A stretch of DNA of 64,000 nucleotides from Panaeolus papilionaceus (Eukaryota > Basidiomycota > Agaricomycetes > Agaricales), in the NCBI GenBank assembly GCA_015501605.1, contig JADNRZ010000007.1, forward strand, positions 806,001 to 870,000. Direction: 5' to 3'. Each line of letters starts with the position of its first letter. Positions within the stretch are counted from its first letter, which is position 1. Positions 1 through 11,400 of this stretch are shown here, piece after piece. The notes below the pieces were generated by a model. The model searched no databases. It saw nothing but the letters and a program-made list of their open reading frames with translations, and was not told where the DNA came from. Position numbers and translations under genes: made by a program.

Positions 1-2517
1 TTGGAGGACGGAATTTGGAACCAAGGGTGAGGGTATCTAGCAGGCTGAGAGATCCAGTCCGTTCCTCAAAGACGGCCACTTCTGGAGCACGCGGAGATGG
101 TATGTTGTCTGCCGACAGACGAAGAGGTTCCAGTGGTTTATTGTGCAAATCTTCCTCCTCTTCGCCTTCCTCCTCACGCAACTCTGCAGCCAGACGTTCA
201 GCAGCTTCAGCGGCCTTGTGTTCAGCGCGCTGTGTGTCATCTTCGCGTCGTTCACCAGGAGTACCACCGCCGCGAGTGCTAGTTGTAAACTCGAGAGTTC
301 GCTCTGTAATGGGTGTCATCACATTGAAACGCCCAAAGCGTCCTCCCAACGGGACTTCTTGTTGGAAGGATTCCCCGTCGTCGTAGTCGTCGGGAATGTG
401 CTCCTGAGCCAACGGCACTTGCATCTCGTAGTGCTCCGCCTGCGAGTCCTCTTCATAGTACCCGTCCTCCTCTGCTGCCTCGTGCCCTGTTCCATCTTCC
501 ATGTGAAGATCTTCATTGTGCAAAGGCTCTTCTTCATGTTTTTCAAGCTCTTCCTCTTCCTGCTCCTCCTGAACAGTGTGGGTGAAGGTAAATGGCGTTG
601 CTTCTGCGAGTCGACTGGGCTTGGGAACGAATTTCGCTCTAGGAGCGTTCTCATCTTGAGTAGGAGCGGAGAAAGCAGGTGTAGGATCTTTGAAGGGAGT
701 AAAGGCAGGAGGTTTAGGGTCGGTAAAAGGTGCGAAGGCTGCGCTAGGTGTTTTCGGTGTAAATGCTGCACGGAATGGTTGTTCCTCTTCTGGAGGTCGG
801 GTAAACACCTTGAAGGGCGTTTTAGCATTTTCGTCCATGAAAGGCGTGAATGCCGGGGTCGGTCGCGAGACTTCCTCCATCGCGTCGTGATGTGATTTGG
901 CCCGTTCGTGTTTGGGAGATGCCTTGGGTTTCGGTGTGGGCTTTCCATGATCGTCTGTGAAAACATCCCGAAGAGGGGCCAACGGGACTGTCTTTCCAGC
1001 AGGGGTGAATACCTTGAAAACTGGGTCTGCGGCCTTTTCTTCGGGTTTTGCAAGCGCTTGAGGTGCATTTTCAGACCCTAGACGCTGCATAGACGCTGGT
1101 GGAACAACTTCCTTCAAGCCGAGCGCTGGTCGTGGTGTTGTAAATGGTGTCTTTTGCTGATTTGGGTCAACAAAGATCGAGAACTGGAAAAAATGGTCAA
1201 TACATAACACATTTTAGTATTACCAACTTTTGCTGACCTTAGCACCGGGAGTTGTCCGTGGTGGTGCATTCTCGTCCACGAAAGGTCGGAACGCTACAGC
1301 AAATGTTAACGAAACTGGTTATAATATCGCAGAAAAAGCTAACCCGTCGGCGTCTTTGCATTTGGCGCGTTCTCGTTATTCTGGTTTTGTAGGAATCCTA
1401 TCCGTGGAGCAACGACGGGGGTTACAGGTTCAACCTTCTTAAGCGGTGCATGCTTGCTTCCCGGTAGAGCTAATTTATGTGTCTTTTCGGGAGAGTTGAA
1501 CATCCCGAATACGTCTGCCAGTGCTTCCTTCGTATTTATCGTCACAGTAGGTTCTGCTCCACCCATGAGACTCTTCCGGTTCGGACGCACGCGAGTTGAT
1601 TTCTGTCCATCGTCGTTGAAGTCGACCACTGCTAACGACGACGACGAAGACGATGTGGATGCAATTGACCTTGATTCCGAAGGGGGCGGAGGACCCCACT
1701 TCTTGCCTAAAAGACCCATAGACCGCGCTCGTGCTTCCTGGATACTGTATTCGCCACCTTCGTCTGTCCAAAGTAGGCTCATGTTGAAGCGTAATCTCTC
1801 GGGCCGTTTCCCTTGCGCAGGTGGTGCCAGCATGAGAGCATATCGTGAAGCAGCTGTTGAGTTGAATGTGGCAGTACTTGGAACTGGGGCAGGGGTGACT
1901 GAGGGTGCTGATCGTGTGCTGGGAGCAGCTGGTGCTGGTGCTTGGGTTGAGGAAGACGGTGCTCGTTTTTGGAACTCTGCATACCGTAGCTTCAACCTCT
2001 CCACAGGCCGTGCTCTTCGCTTGATGCCTTTCTTGTACACGATTTCTGCGTCGTCTCGTCTAATTGGGGATCAAATCTATCAGGCCCGCTTTGGATCACT
2101 CGAAAAAAAGTAAGCTGCGTACCTCCCCTCATCTTCCAATAGATTGGCATAATCCTCGTACAATGCAGAATAGGTAGTACCGATGTTAGATGAAACGACG
2201 CGGCCATAAATCTTGATAGCATTCCTGCGATCCATCTGCTTCGCATATAACGCCCAGAGCTTCAAATATCGGAGATCGTTCTTGTACGCATCATCGTCCT
2301 CGAACTGGCTTGTAGCCTCCTTCAACAAATCCAGTAGACCTGATTCTGCGGTGGCTCGTTCGCCGTATTGTTTGATGGTCCATTTCACAAACTGATCGTA
2401 TACTGCGAGCGGGTCGTCTTCTTCTTTAAGAGCAGTGGCTATTCTGCCCTTGAAAATCTGTCGTTGGCGCTCTCTTTCCGCAGGAGAGAGAGTTTCTCCT
2501 GCACCTCTAGGTGGCAT
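1..2517 (-). CDS. BUB1/Mad3-family spindle checkpoint protein, C-terminus beyond the window
   Basis: Residues about 12-165 form the Mad3/BUB1 homology region (TPR-like), the kinetochore-binding part of spindle assembly checkpoint proteins. Visible landmarks are DPLAVYDQFVKWTIKQY and LRYLKLWALYAKQ, with RLKLRYAEFQKR just after. Exons are 2123-2517, 1344-2059, 1238-1293 and 1-1183, joined in phase; the last is still open at base 1. The first exon starts at 2517 after an in-frame upstream stop. Beyond the TPR part lies a long low-complexity region with repeated F-x-P-F-x-D and DENAP motifs. No KEN box is visible near the N-terminus, which is unexpected for Mad3/BubR1. Whether a kinase domain follows (BUB1 or combined MadBub) or not (Mad3) cannot be seen here. 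The family assignment is firm; the choice within it is open. Confidence 0.88.
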
Positions 2518-2649
2518 AATTTCAGAGATTCTGGGCAGAAGGGATTATGATGGACCTTGCCAAAACCACGAGGTAAGTTGAAGATGAAGTTCAGGTTCAC
2601 AAAGCCGCCGAATTTGGCTTTGTTTAGTTCTCTACCGCGACGCGACCAA

Positions 2650-2655
2650 CACGTG
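2650..2655. promoter_or_regulatory. CACGTG palindrome upstream of the BUB1/Mad3-like gene
   Basis: This is a perfect E-box-type hexamer about 130 bp upstream of the start codon at 2517. In fungi CACGTG is bound by bHLH factors such as Cbf1 or Pho4-like proteins. A single hexamer can occur by chance, so its use here is only inferred. Confidence 0.3.
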
Positions 2656-2787
2656 ATCGTATTTTCTCAGAACAGAGGCAAATCGCTACTTCGGAAAACC
2701 GAACGCGATTAAAAATTAAGCGTAACGAATGCAAGTGGTATGTATGTATGTGCAATTATAAACTACAAATGCCTATGTCATTATATA

Positions 2788-5592
2788 TCATCTTTCCGAA
2801 GCACCAACCACAATCTCCTCCGCTCGCCTTGTTACTTCACTATTCAAAGTTCGTTTCGGTTCCACCTCGTCCAACTTCTTCAAAAGGTTAACCAAACCAG
2901 CCTGTTCCACTGTCGTTTCCCATAACTGAGTTTTGACTTTATTCAGCTCTTCCTGAAGCTTCTGCCTCTTCTCCTTCGCCCTCTTCAGAATATCTTCTCG
3001 TTTCAGCTTCCTTTCCGCAGCAGATTCACTGGACGCGGATGCAGCAGTAGGGGCAGAAAGTGTAGACAGTAGGGCTGGCAAGGTCGCACTACTGGGAAGT
3101 GGGACAGTTGGCGTAAACACTGGCGTTCGTTTGAAGAAGCTCTGGAACACTGCATCCTCCAAGGATGGCGTCGGTTTTTGCACTGTTGTAGGCGCCGTAG
3201 GTGTTCCAGCCGTTCGAGTGGCGGTCGCGGGATCTTCGACCACTCCAATAGACGAAGCAGCTACAACTTCCCTGCCTTTCCCCTTGTCCACCTTACCCAA
3301 AAAACCCTCATCCATACCCTCAACAACATGAGGGACACCACCCATACCAAACGCATCAAGACCACCCATACTCGGCCCATTCCCTAAGCCCAACCATTCG
3401 TAAGAAAGTTGAGGCCAAAGCGAGAGACGCCACATACCTTCATCCACCATCATACCATCACCACTCGTACCGAGAGAATTCAAGAAATCCGGCATCGCGA
3501 AATCCCATGCTGCTGATGCAGGTGTCGTAGGCCCCGTCCCACCAGATGAGCTCGCAGCAGTGGAGGTAAGAGGAGAGAGTCGATCGACATCCATCGCACT
3601 GCTTGTAAAACTAAGCCCCGTGTCGCTTTGGTTTGCTGGTCTTGTAGATGTGCCGGCGTCCGGGCCAAGTGTAGGAATCGACAACATCATGAGTTGAGGG
3701 TCGATAAGGTGATCATCAATCGATGGGCCAGCAGTCGCGGCCGTGTCTGAACCATCTGGTGCGGAGGCTGCTCCAGTGGCTGGAAGGTCGCCCATCGTCG
3801 ACACCATCGCTTTCAGCTCATCGGCAGATGGGATAGTTGGTGTTATTTCTGCAAACGGCGTAGTCGATCCACTAGTGCTTAGTGGCGTAGATATCGGGAG
3901 ACCAAACGCATCGATGCCAGAAAGGCCGAGATCATGGGAGTTCATACCAGCACCAAATGGTGTATCCACAGATATTTGCGAGGGTTCAGAAGCACCGCCA
4001 TCAAATTGAATGGGGAATGCTTGCAGGATGTCCATCCATGAATCGAACAGTGACTGATCGATGGGACCTTGGGATTGAAAGGCAAGGGGTGTTAGATTAG
4101 ATGAACCAGCAGATTCAGAAGGAGGGTTGGAAACAGTAACTTTGTGGGGTTGAGCAGCAACAAGTGATGAGATGAGATGATCGAACGCAGCAGATGAAGT
4201 GTTCGGAGTCATTACTGATGGTAACGTTTGCGATGTACAAGGGGGGAGATCCGACACATTCGCCGACGGTGTCGTAAGATTAGAGGGAAACGACGACGTG
4301 CTATCAGCTGCCTTGCCAGCTGTGACGCTTTGGGACGACTCCATGGGTGTGGAAGGTGGGGGGTCCGCATATGAAAAGCCTGCTTCTTTCTTCGCCTTCT
4401 CCTCTTGTTCTTGTCTTTTATTTGCCTTTTGGACGTACTTCTTCGTAGCCGCTTTGACAGCAGCCGTTTTGATGAGCTTAACCAGCTGCGTGATAAGCTG
4501 CTTGCTACGCTCGCGCTCCCAGGTCTGACGATACTCCTCCGGGCCCTCGCCTTGTTCAAAAGGATATGGCACGTCCCAATCTGCAGCACCGGCTGGGACA
4601 CGGTTTAGCTTCCGCTTTTTCAACGGCGGCTGGCTTGACGATGAAGATGAAGAGGGCGACGAGAAAAAAAACGCATTCCGATTGCTGGTCTGAAAAAATG
4701 GGCGGCGTTGGGGATCCGTATTCTGGGGAGCGATGAGCTTTAGGATGCTTTGTAACACCGGAAAAATATCCTTCTGCCTGATCAAGACAGAGACAATTTC
4801 CTCGTTGCTTGGAGCCTCCAGCAAAGATGGATCAATTTTGGTTGGGAGGAAAAGTTCTTTTGTCTGAACGGGGCGGCGTCCAAGTTTAGGCGCGTCTTCA
4901 TCGTCGTCGACAATAATCGGATTGGACGCAGATGTGCCACGAACATGCGTAATTGCGGCAGGCCTAACGCCTCCAACCAGCCCTGCAACGCCTAGAAGCT
5001 TGTCCTGATTACGCAAGAAATGGGCAGGAAGAGGTCCTGAAGGATCCGGCAGATCGAATTCCACACGAGGTTGCGGCGTCGATTCGTTCGATGACCGGGA
5101 CCTCTGATGTGTCCTCTTGGATTTTTGACGAGGTTTTGGTCCAGCAGCAGCAAGAGAAGACCCACGCGAAGTGGAAGGCGCCGATGGTGTAGCGCTCGAG
5201 CTAGACGCACTCATGGATGGCGGGGCATTCTGCAATGTCCCACCATGTCCTAATGAGATTGGGCCGCTGGAATTTTTGTGTTGCATTCCAGGCAGAGCCG
5301 GAGGCCGTGATACCACATTGTGGCTCAACGACAAGGCTAGTGGGGTCATTGGAAGTTCAATATCATGATGGGAACCAGGAAGTGCAATGGTCCCCACGTT
5401 TTGCAACCCGGTGGCGGTAGATGTTGAAAATCTACTGGCACCAGAACCTGAGGTTGGCAATGCCAAAGCTGGAGATTTCTCTCTCTCAGCTCTCGTCGAT
5501 GAAGATGCAGAAGGTGAGGGTGGTGGGGACCCAAAAAGTGAGTCCTCATCATCGAGGTCTTGTGAAGGACATCTCAAGCCATCGTCGGTCAT
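2788..5592 (-). CDS. Ser/Pro-rich nuclear-type protein with C-terminal coiled coil, putative transcription regulator
   Basis: Exons 3438-5592 and 2788-3383 encode 916 residues. The frame is open further upstream to 5739, but that extension is hydrophobic and unlike the rest. The start at 5592 (MTDDGLRCPSQDLDDEDSLF) gives an acidic, disordered N-terminus, so I prefer it. A middle segment is better conserved in style: EEIVSVLIRQKDIFPVLQ, then a basic KKRKLNR stretch and WDVPYPFEQGEGPEEYRQTW. The C-terminus has a basic region running into a coiled coil (KLKREDILKRAKEKRQKLQ), loosely bZIP-like but without a proper bZIP basic signature. A 54-nt in-frame intron (3384-3437) interrupts the reading frame without a stop. 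I do not recognise the family; nuclear regulation is inferred from composition only. Confidence 0.72.
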   Translation of the reverse strand: MTDDGLRCPSQDLDDEDSLFGSPPPSPSASSSTRAEREKSPALALPTSGSGASRFSTSTATGLQNVGTIALPGSHHDIELPMTPLALSLSHNVVSRPPALPGMQHKNSSGPISLGHGGTLQNAPPSMSASSSSATPSAPSTSRGSSLAAAGPKPRQKSKRTHQRSRSSNESTPQPRVEFDLPDPSGPLPAHFLRNQDKLLGVAGLVGGVRPAAITHVRGTSASNPIIVDDDEDAPKLGRRPVQTKELFLPTKIDPSLLEAPSNEEIVSVLIRQKDIFPVLQSILKLIAPQNTDPQRRPFFQTSNRNAFFFSSPSSSSSSSQPPLKKRKLNRVPAGAADWDVPYPFEQGEGPEEYRQTWERERSKQLITQLVKLIKTAAVKAATKKYVQKANKRQEQEEKAKKEAGFSYADPPPSTPMESSQSVTAGKAADSTSSFPSNLTTPSANVSDLPPCTSQTLPSVMTPNTSSAAFDHLISSLVAAQPHKVTVSNPPSESAGSSNLTPLAFQSQGPIDQSLFDSWMDILQAFPIQFDGGASEPSQISVDTPFGAGMNSHDLGLSGIDAFGLPISTPLSTSGSTTPFAEITPTIPSADELKAMVSTMGDLPATGAASAPDGSDTAATAGPSIDDHLIDPQLMMLSIPTLGPDAGTSTRPANQSDTGLSFTSSAMDVDRLSPLTSTAASSSGGTGPTTPASAAWDFAMPDFLNSLGTSGDGMMVDEGMWRLSLWPQLSYEWLGLGNGPSMGGLDAFGMGGVPHVVEGMDEGFLGKVDKGKGREVVAASSIGVVEDPATATRTAGTPTAPTTVQKPTPSLEDAVFQSFFKRTPVFTPTVPLPSSATLPALLSTLSAPTAASASSESAAERKLKREDILKRAKEKRQKLQEELNKVKTQLWETTVEQAGLVNLLKKLDEVEPKRTLNSEVTRRAEEIVVGASER

Positions 5593-5943
5593 GGAGCTGA
5601 TAGTTTCGTTGGTAAAAGATTTTAAAAATATGATGTTGATGATATACGCACTGTTACGAGCAATGTTGAACAAAACAGAGGCCTCAACCAAGTCGAATGA
5701 GCCAGCTTTGATGATGAAGGATGAAAAAAGACTGTGCACTCTGTGAGCCTCGGTTCCGAAGTTCGACCCTGTGACGCCGATGTAACGTTAGTGACATCGC
5801 TCTCCCCCGACACCCAAACCACCACTGCAGGCGTCAAATTAAAATTCATAGGCACACAAGCATTAACGAAAATGTAGGCCGATATAGATAGAGGTAGTGC
5901 CGGAATATTTTAATTAAATTGTACAATTTTAATTCCATATTAA
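5593..5943. other. Intergenic, gene-free
   Basis: This stretch separates two minus-strand genes. It should hold the promoter of the 2788-5592 gene and the 3' end of the 7-TM gene. It turns AT-rich near 5900-5950. I see no other feature in it. Confidence 0.6.
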
Positions 5944-7382
5944 CTATGTTACATTTACAAAACTATTGAGCTTCATGGGCTCATTATCATCTCTTCGATA
6001 AATTCTCCATGCACGTAGTATGTCTCGCTGGCTTCCAAATATGAGAAAGGCACAAATGGGTACTAAAAGGAATGTCAGATCAATGTTACTGTAAAAAATG
6101 ATATAGAGCTGCTTCACGTACGGATGGCTAGTATGATATTTAGCTTTGCGCCTTCTTGCGCGTGTTTAGGGATGTATTGAAGGAAGGAAACGCTATTTCG
6201 AGGATCAATATATGTAACACACTCGTGATAAGTCGGGAAACGTACGCAAGAGAAATCATCGGACAGAATCCAAACACAATAACGCGGATGATTGAATCTA
6301 ATGACACATGTTCGTGCGTGTACAACGGTTGAAGGCGTCCCGTTTCTCGCCAGAGACGACGAAGGGTTAAAGTGACCATCACTGTCCCCACGCAGAGAAA
6401 ATTTAACATGGGAAGATAAATATAAGTAGAATTATTTGTACCGTCCAAAATCATGATAAAGAGCATGGAAACTATAGCTATGCCAGCAGTAATCTTGTTT
6501 CTGTTTCAAGTTAATGAGAGTGGAAAAACAATCAGAAGTCAAGAAACGTACGGTATGCGCTCAGCAATATGGCAATACATCCCAGAGGTATCCGGTACAA
6601 CATTATGTGGACTCAAAAGCCCGATCTACAAGATACGGACGTCATTATAAAGCTCTCCTCAATCGCTAGAACATCGGCGCTTACCACTAAAACTTCGATT
6701 AGAACGCCGAGGAAGGCTGCGCAAGGGATGAGGTGCATCTTTAGAGCACATATGCAAAAGTTAATTTCGTCCCGGTGCATAGAAATCAAAAGGACTAACC
6801 AAATAGGTAGCAAAACGAGGGACACGGGTGTTAGACTTTAGGGCTAGGCGCACGGAAAGGTAGACCTGCACAGATAGGTCGTCATCTAGCACAGACATCG
6901 AGAAATAGTGACGCATACATGGAGCATAAATGCAACGCCAGAGGTAGCGCTCCTAATCGACGAAATCAGCGTATTTCAGCTTCAAAAGGGAGTAACTTAC
7001 AAGGCAGGCGTGGAATATATCAAGGATGCTTGTATCAGACAGAGAGAGAAATTAGGAGGATTGCCAGTTTGCTGTCCGAGCAGAAGGAGATTGGAGGCGC
7101 TGGTGATGACCCAGGAAGACATAAACAAAAACCATAGCGAAACTCTCTGTATGCGTGACGATATCCAGGCCGTCAATACTACAACCATCATAGACATGAA
7201 ACCAAAGATATAGAGTGTGTCGAAAACGATGATTAAATGGACATTGGGCCTAGCGTTCACGCCCTGAGAGGCATTGGGTTCTCTAGAAGTGAAATTATAT
7301 GAGCCCTGTCTCGCGTCTACAGTTATTCGTTAGCAATCATGAGCACTTGAAATAGCAGCTGTGACTTACCCAAAATCATCAT
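5944..7382 (-). CDS. Seven-transmembrane protein of an Agaricomycete-type family
   Basis: I rebuilt ten exons: 7370-7382, 7001-7316, 6919-6952, 6800-6865, 6685-6738, 6552-6625, 6442-6500, 6246-6381, 6122-6192 and 5944-6062. They sum to 942 nt (313 residues) with every junction in phase. The protein has about seven hydrophobic helices, an N-terminal tail with an N-glycosylation sequon (YNFTS), a CLIQASLIYSTPAL segment after helix 2, GMYCHIAERIP in an outer loop, and FGSQRDILRAW near the C-terminus. This layout matches the GPCR-like 7-TM families abundant in mushrooms, whose ligands are unknown. Intron 6382-6441 is 60 nt and in frame, so the unspliced frame also reads through it. A receptor function is inferred from topology alone. 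Confidence 0.8.
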
Positions 7383-8425
7383 CCCAACCCCCTTGCCCCA
7401 AGAAAATCAGTCTGGACGCGGTGTGCAGCCCGTTGTGCCCTTGAGAGATAAGAGAGTGAGGCGGGCTCTTCGAAACGGGTGCAAAGGTAAAGAGATGGGG
7501 TATGGGAAAGTAAGCGATAGGAACGGGTATTAATCGAGACTTTGGACATATTATATGTTATAGTTACGAAGTTTTGACACCGGCAAAAACTCTTGCGGAC
7601 CTCTCATCAGTCCACAAGCTCTCTAATAGTCCCGTTTAGATATGTATAAGATCAATACTTGAGGGGTTTATTACCATCACAACCAATGAGCCATGAGCAT
7701 TTCCAAGTTATTTTTGGAATTGTATCCAAGACATATATGCACCCATTTGACAGATGCATACAGAAGATATGGCCATGTGAAACCCGTTGTATCAATATTT
7801 GCGAGAATATTAGGAGCTGGGATGTTTGAGATACGGTCTAAAGGTCACCCTCTACCGAGTTCGCGAGAGTAGGAGATATGGTGGAGAGGAAAACAGTTTC
7901 AGGCTTAAGCCCAGTAAATGAGGCGCCAGTATGCACTACAGTCAGGAAGCACGCCCAGTTTCGAAGGTCAAAAGATACGCGTTTTAGTTACCAGCAGTCA
8001 CAGTTTGAATCTTTGATAAACAGAGAATACCATGAAACAAATGAACAGTGGACCACAGGAGTCATCGAGAGAGACGCTGCGACCAAGAGTGTGAAAAGGT
8101 GACATAATCACTGGGTCAAGTTGGACAACATTAACTCTCGTTAACAGCAACTCTTTGGATGCTATACTACCAATCAATTAGCTGTATTTCAACAGATCAT
8201 CGCTTTAACTGACTTATGAAATTTTATTCGGGTTTATAAAGGTTTTTAATGACCAATGCTGCTTTCAGTCATGGATCCTCTGTAAAGTTAAATTCTAAAA
8301 TGGGTAATTTGACAAACAAACGAAGACAGACAAGAGATTATGATAATTACCAGTCGTGGAGTCTTGGCAGTATCATATAGTTGTTTATCAACAACTCTGT
8401 AAAGGTTACATTGGAATCTTTGGCT
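7383..8425. other. Intergenic between divergent genes
   Basis: About 1 kb lies between the 7-TM gene (start 7382, minus) and the RhoGEF gene (start 8426, plus), so both promoters must be here. A 74-codon plus-strand reading frame at 7878-8102 has no recognisable features and is probably chance. No repeats or RNA genes are apparent. Confidence 0.6.
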
Positions 8426-11400
8426 ATGCAAGGAACTCGTCGGCCGCAATCTAACCCTTCAACCAATTCTCTCCCACCAGGAGCACTGCAACCCGCAGTC
8501 GTCGCTCCTCCATCTCGATATGTTTATCCAAATTACTCACTTCAAGAACAATCACCTATCCCACCCCCTAGAGCAGAACAGTTACAGTTTCATAATCCAT
8601 GGGAGACATATCAATACCCACCACAACAGTCACAGCAATTATTACCTCCCCCAACAAGACCGCGCGTTCACTCCATGCAAGGTCCACATCCACCTCCACG
8701 AGTCCAACCACCAGCCCATCCCCCTTATCCAGAGGTCCCTCGATTTGCCTTCCCGGAACCCCAGTTCTTTTCATTTAACTCCCCTACTCCTCCTCCACCA
8801 CCGCCAAATAACTTGAAACCACCACAAGGGATCAGGCATCACCATAGCAGAAGCGACCTCCCAGGGTTAGGCTCCAATCCTGCTCGTATACATAACCAAC
8901 ACAGTAACCCATCGGTGGCCTCGTTTGCGTCTTCATACAATGCAATTGACGATGATAATTACGAGGTATAGCCCCTCATATATTTCGTCATCAGTTACAT
9001 ATCTCACACAAGACCTATATACAGGCATTCGACGATGAAGTCACCGATCTTGCCAAAGGCCTATCAGATTTATCGTATGTCGCGTTATTCAATCTAAAGT
9101 CTGTTTGTCACTGGGTTTCAATGCAAGTTTTATAGCCTAAGCACAGAGGAAGCCATAAGGCGCTTTCAAGCGGGAGAGCTACCCGAGAATGACCAAGAAT
9201 GGCATCGGCTCGTCCCAGAGCAAGCCAGGGATGCATTAGGAAAGTCAGAGGTCCAAAGGCAGTCTGTCTTGTTTGAGGTAGTTAAATCAGAGAGAGAATA
9301 CGTGAAAGATTTGGAAGCCATTGAACAGGTATGAGAATTTATCTACTATTTTCCGCACCCCCTGACGAGCCTCTAGGTCTTCATCGAACCGCTACGGAAT
9401 GCCCGCCCCCCTATTATACGAGAAAATATACTCGCAGGTTTCATTAATGAAGTATTCGGTAACTTGAAGCAGATTCTGGCCTATCACCAACGGATTTTGG
9501 CTGCTCTAATGGAACGACAGCGCGAGCAACACCCTGTTGTGCAATCCATCGCAGACATCATCCTTGATAGTAAGCACTCCACCCCTAAACTTTATATATC
9601 TAACATCAATACTCTTCCGCAGCAACTCTAAAATCCGACTTCAGAGCAGCGTATGAAACATACATCAAGCATTACCCCCTTGCTGAATCTCACCATCGCA
9701 ACCAACTAAAGAAAAACCAGGCATACGAGCTGTTCATCCAGTCAGTCTCCAACGATCCGCGTATCCGCAAACGCGACCTAGTCACCTTCCTCTCACGGCC
9801 TGTTACCCGTCTTCCTCGCCTCAATCTTCTCCTGGAAACGATATTAAAATTCACTGAAAAAGAATTCATAGAGTATGGCCATCCAGATTTGGAAACGCTA
9901 CCGATAATATTGGGCATTTTGAAAGACTGTATTAAGAGTACTCAGCCTGGAATTGAAGCTGCGGAGAGTAAAGTGAAGTTCTGGTCCATCTGCGAGAGTT
10001 TGGTTTTCCAGAGGGGGGAAATTATCGTGAGACCGTTTTCTCAATAATACTGTGGCTGCGGTGTTGACATTATTTTAGGATTTGGATCTCTACGACAAGA
10101 GTCGCTCCTTGGTCTATACAGGTCCTGTTTACCGTAAAGCCCGGTCGGACACTGGCTTCTCGGAGAAATGGGTAGAGTTAGAGGCAGCGTTATTGGACAA
10201 CTATCGTGGGTGGACATTTCGCCGTGTACTCCTTGGACCTACTAATTTATCACGTCATTAGTCCTCTTATTGCGAGAAGAAAAACGTCCAAATGGGCAGA
10301 TCAAGAGGATGCTCATGTCCAGGGTACGCCAAACCAAAGTTGTACTCTTTACTTTAACTCTAACAACCTCGTTTTACAGCCAATGCCATTGTCATTTCTG
10401 CGTCTTGGTTCTTTCAAAGACCCTCCAGAATCACGGAAAGAAAAATCGGAAGAAGGTTCTGGAGGTCTACTCGACTCGCTCCGTTCACAGACGGTGCCCA
10501 TATACCCGATTACGATATACCACGCTGCCAGTAAGGCAACTAGGCGGTACACGCTCTATGTGAACAGCGAAGCGATAAGGAAGAAGTGGAATAATGCATT
10601 CACAGAAGCTCTGGGAATACACAAAGTTCGAGAGGAAAGCAACCAGGTATGTTGGTTTTTGCATGTCTCCAGCATAATATGAATTCAATGAACTCGAACA
10701 GTGGTTCAACCCACAATCCGTTTCTGACGGATTTTTCCGTGTTCCTACTGGCGCGACAATAGCTCCTGTTCAAACTTCTCCCAAGTATACAGGACGTATT
10801 CACTCTGCTGTTCCTTTTGGTATGTCGACATTTCGTAATTTTAGAGCTTTGGATTGTTAACCACCCTTTTCCAGTTAACAACGGTAAAAAGTTCCTTGTC
10901 GTCAGTTGTGCACCAGGCGTCTATGCTGGCTTGACAAACTCAGAAGGCGAGTCAAATCATGTTCATAGTGTGATTTCATTTTTGACGATGGTCTAGACTT
11001 CAAACGGTTACTCAACTTCAGGCCTCCCACCTCTCTTGCAGCCATCACAAAATTGGGTAACAAAGTATTCAACCGTCTCATCGTGCATTCCGATCAAACC
11101 CTGGTCTCGTATTCACTGGACATCCTCGCACGAGTCGTCCTCGGCCAGAGTCAAAAGCAAAGTCTGGACAGCTCAATGGAGAAAATGACGCCTAGTGATG
11201 CCAATATCGCTTTCTTCCGATATGTGCAAGTCGGCGGACGAGCACTGGGTACAGATCCATTTCAATGTCCTTCACAACTATTTTTTTGACATTGTGTTTC
11301 TAGTCATGCACGCATCCAAACGTCGTCTTTGCTCTTCGATGACCGTTCAGGTTCTCGAATGTATAGACAGATCTGAGGCTGCACTCTCTCCGAAACGCCC

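Noticed and set aside
143..895. 250-codon plus-strand open frame
   Set aside because: It is antisense to the fourth exon of the BUB1/Mad3-like gene and is hydrophobic/Cys-rich in a way expected from the complement of an acidic coding sequence.
5592..5739. Upstream start (5739) for the Ser/Pro-rich regulator
   Set aside because: The extra 49 residues are hydrophobic and unlike the rest, while the ATG at 5592 begins an acidic N-terminus typical of such proteins.
7878..8102. 74-codon plus-strand frame as a gene
   Set aside because: Short, featureless and within the divergent promoter region of two solid genes.
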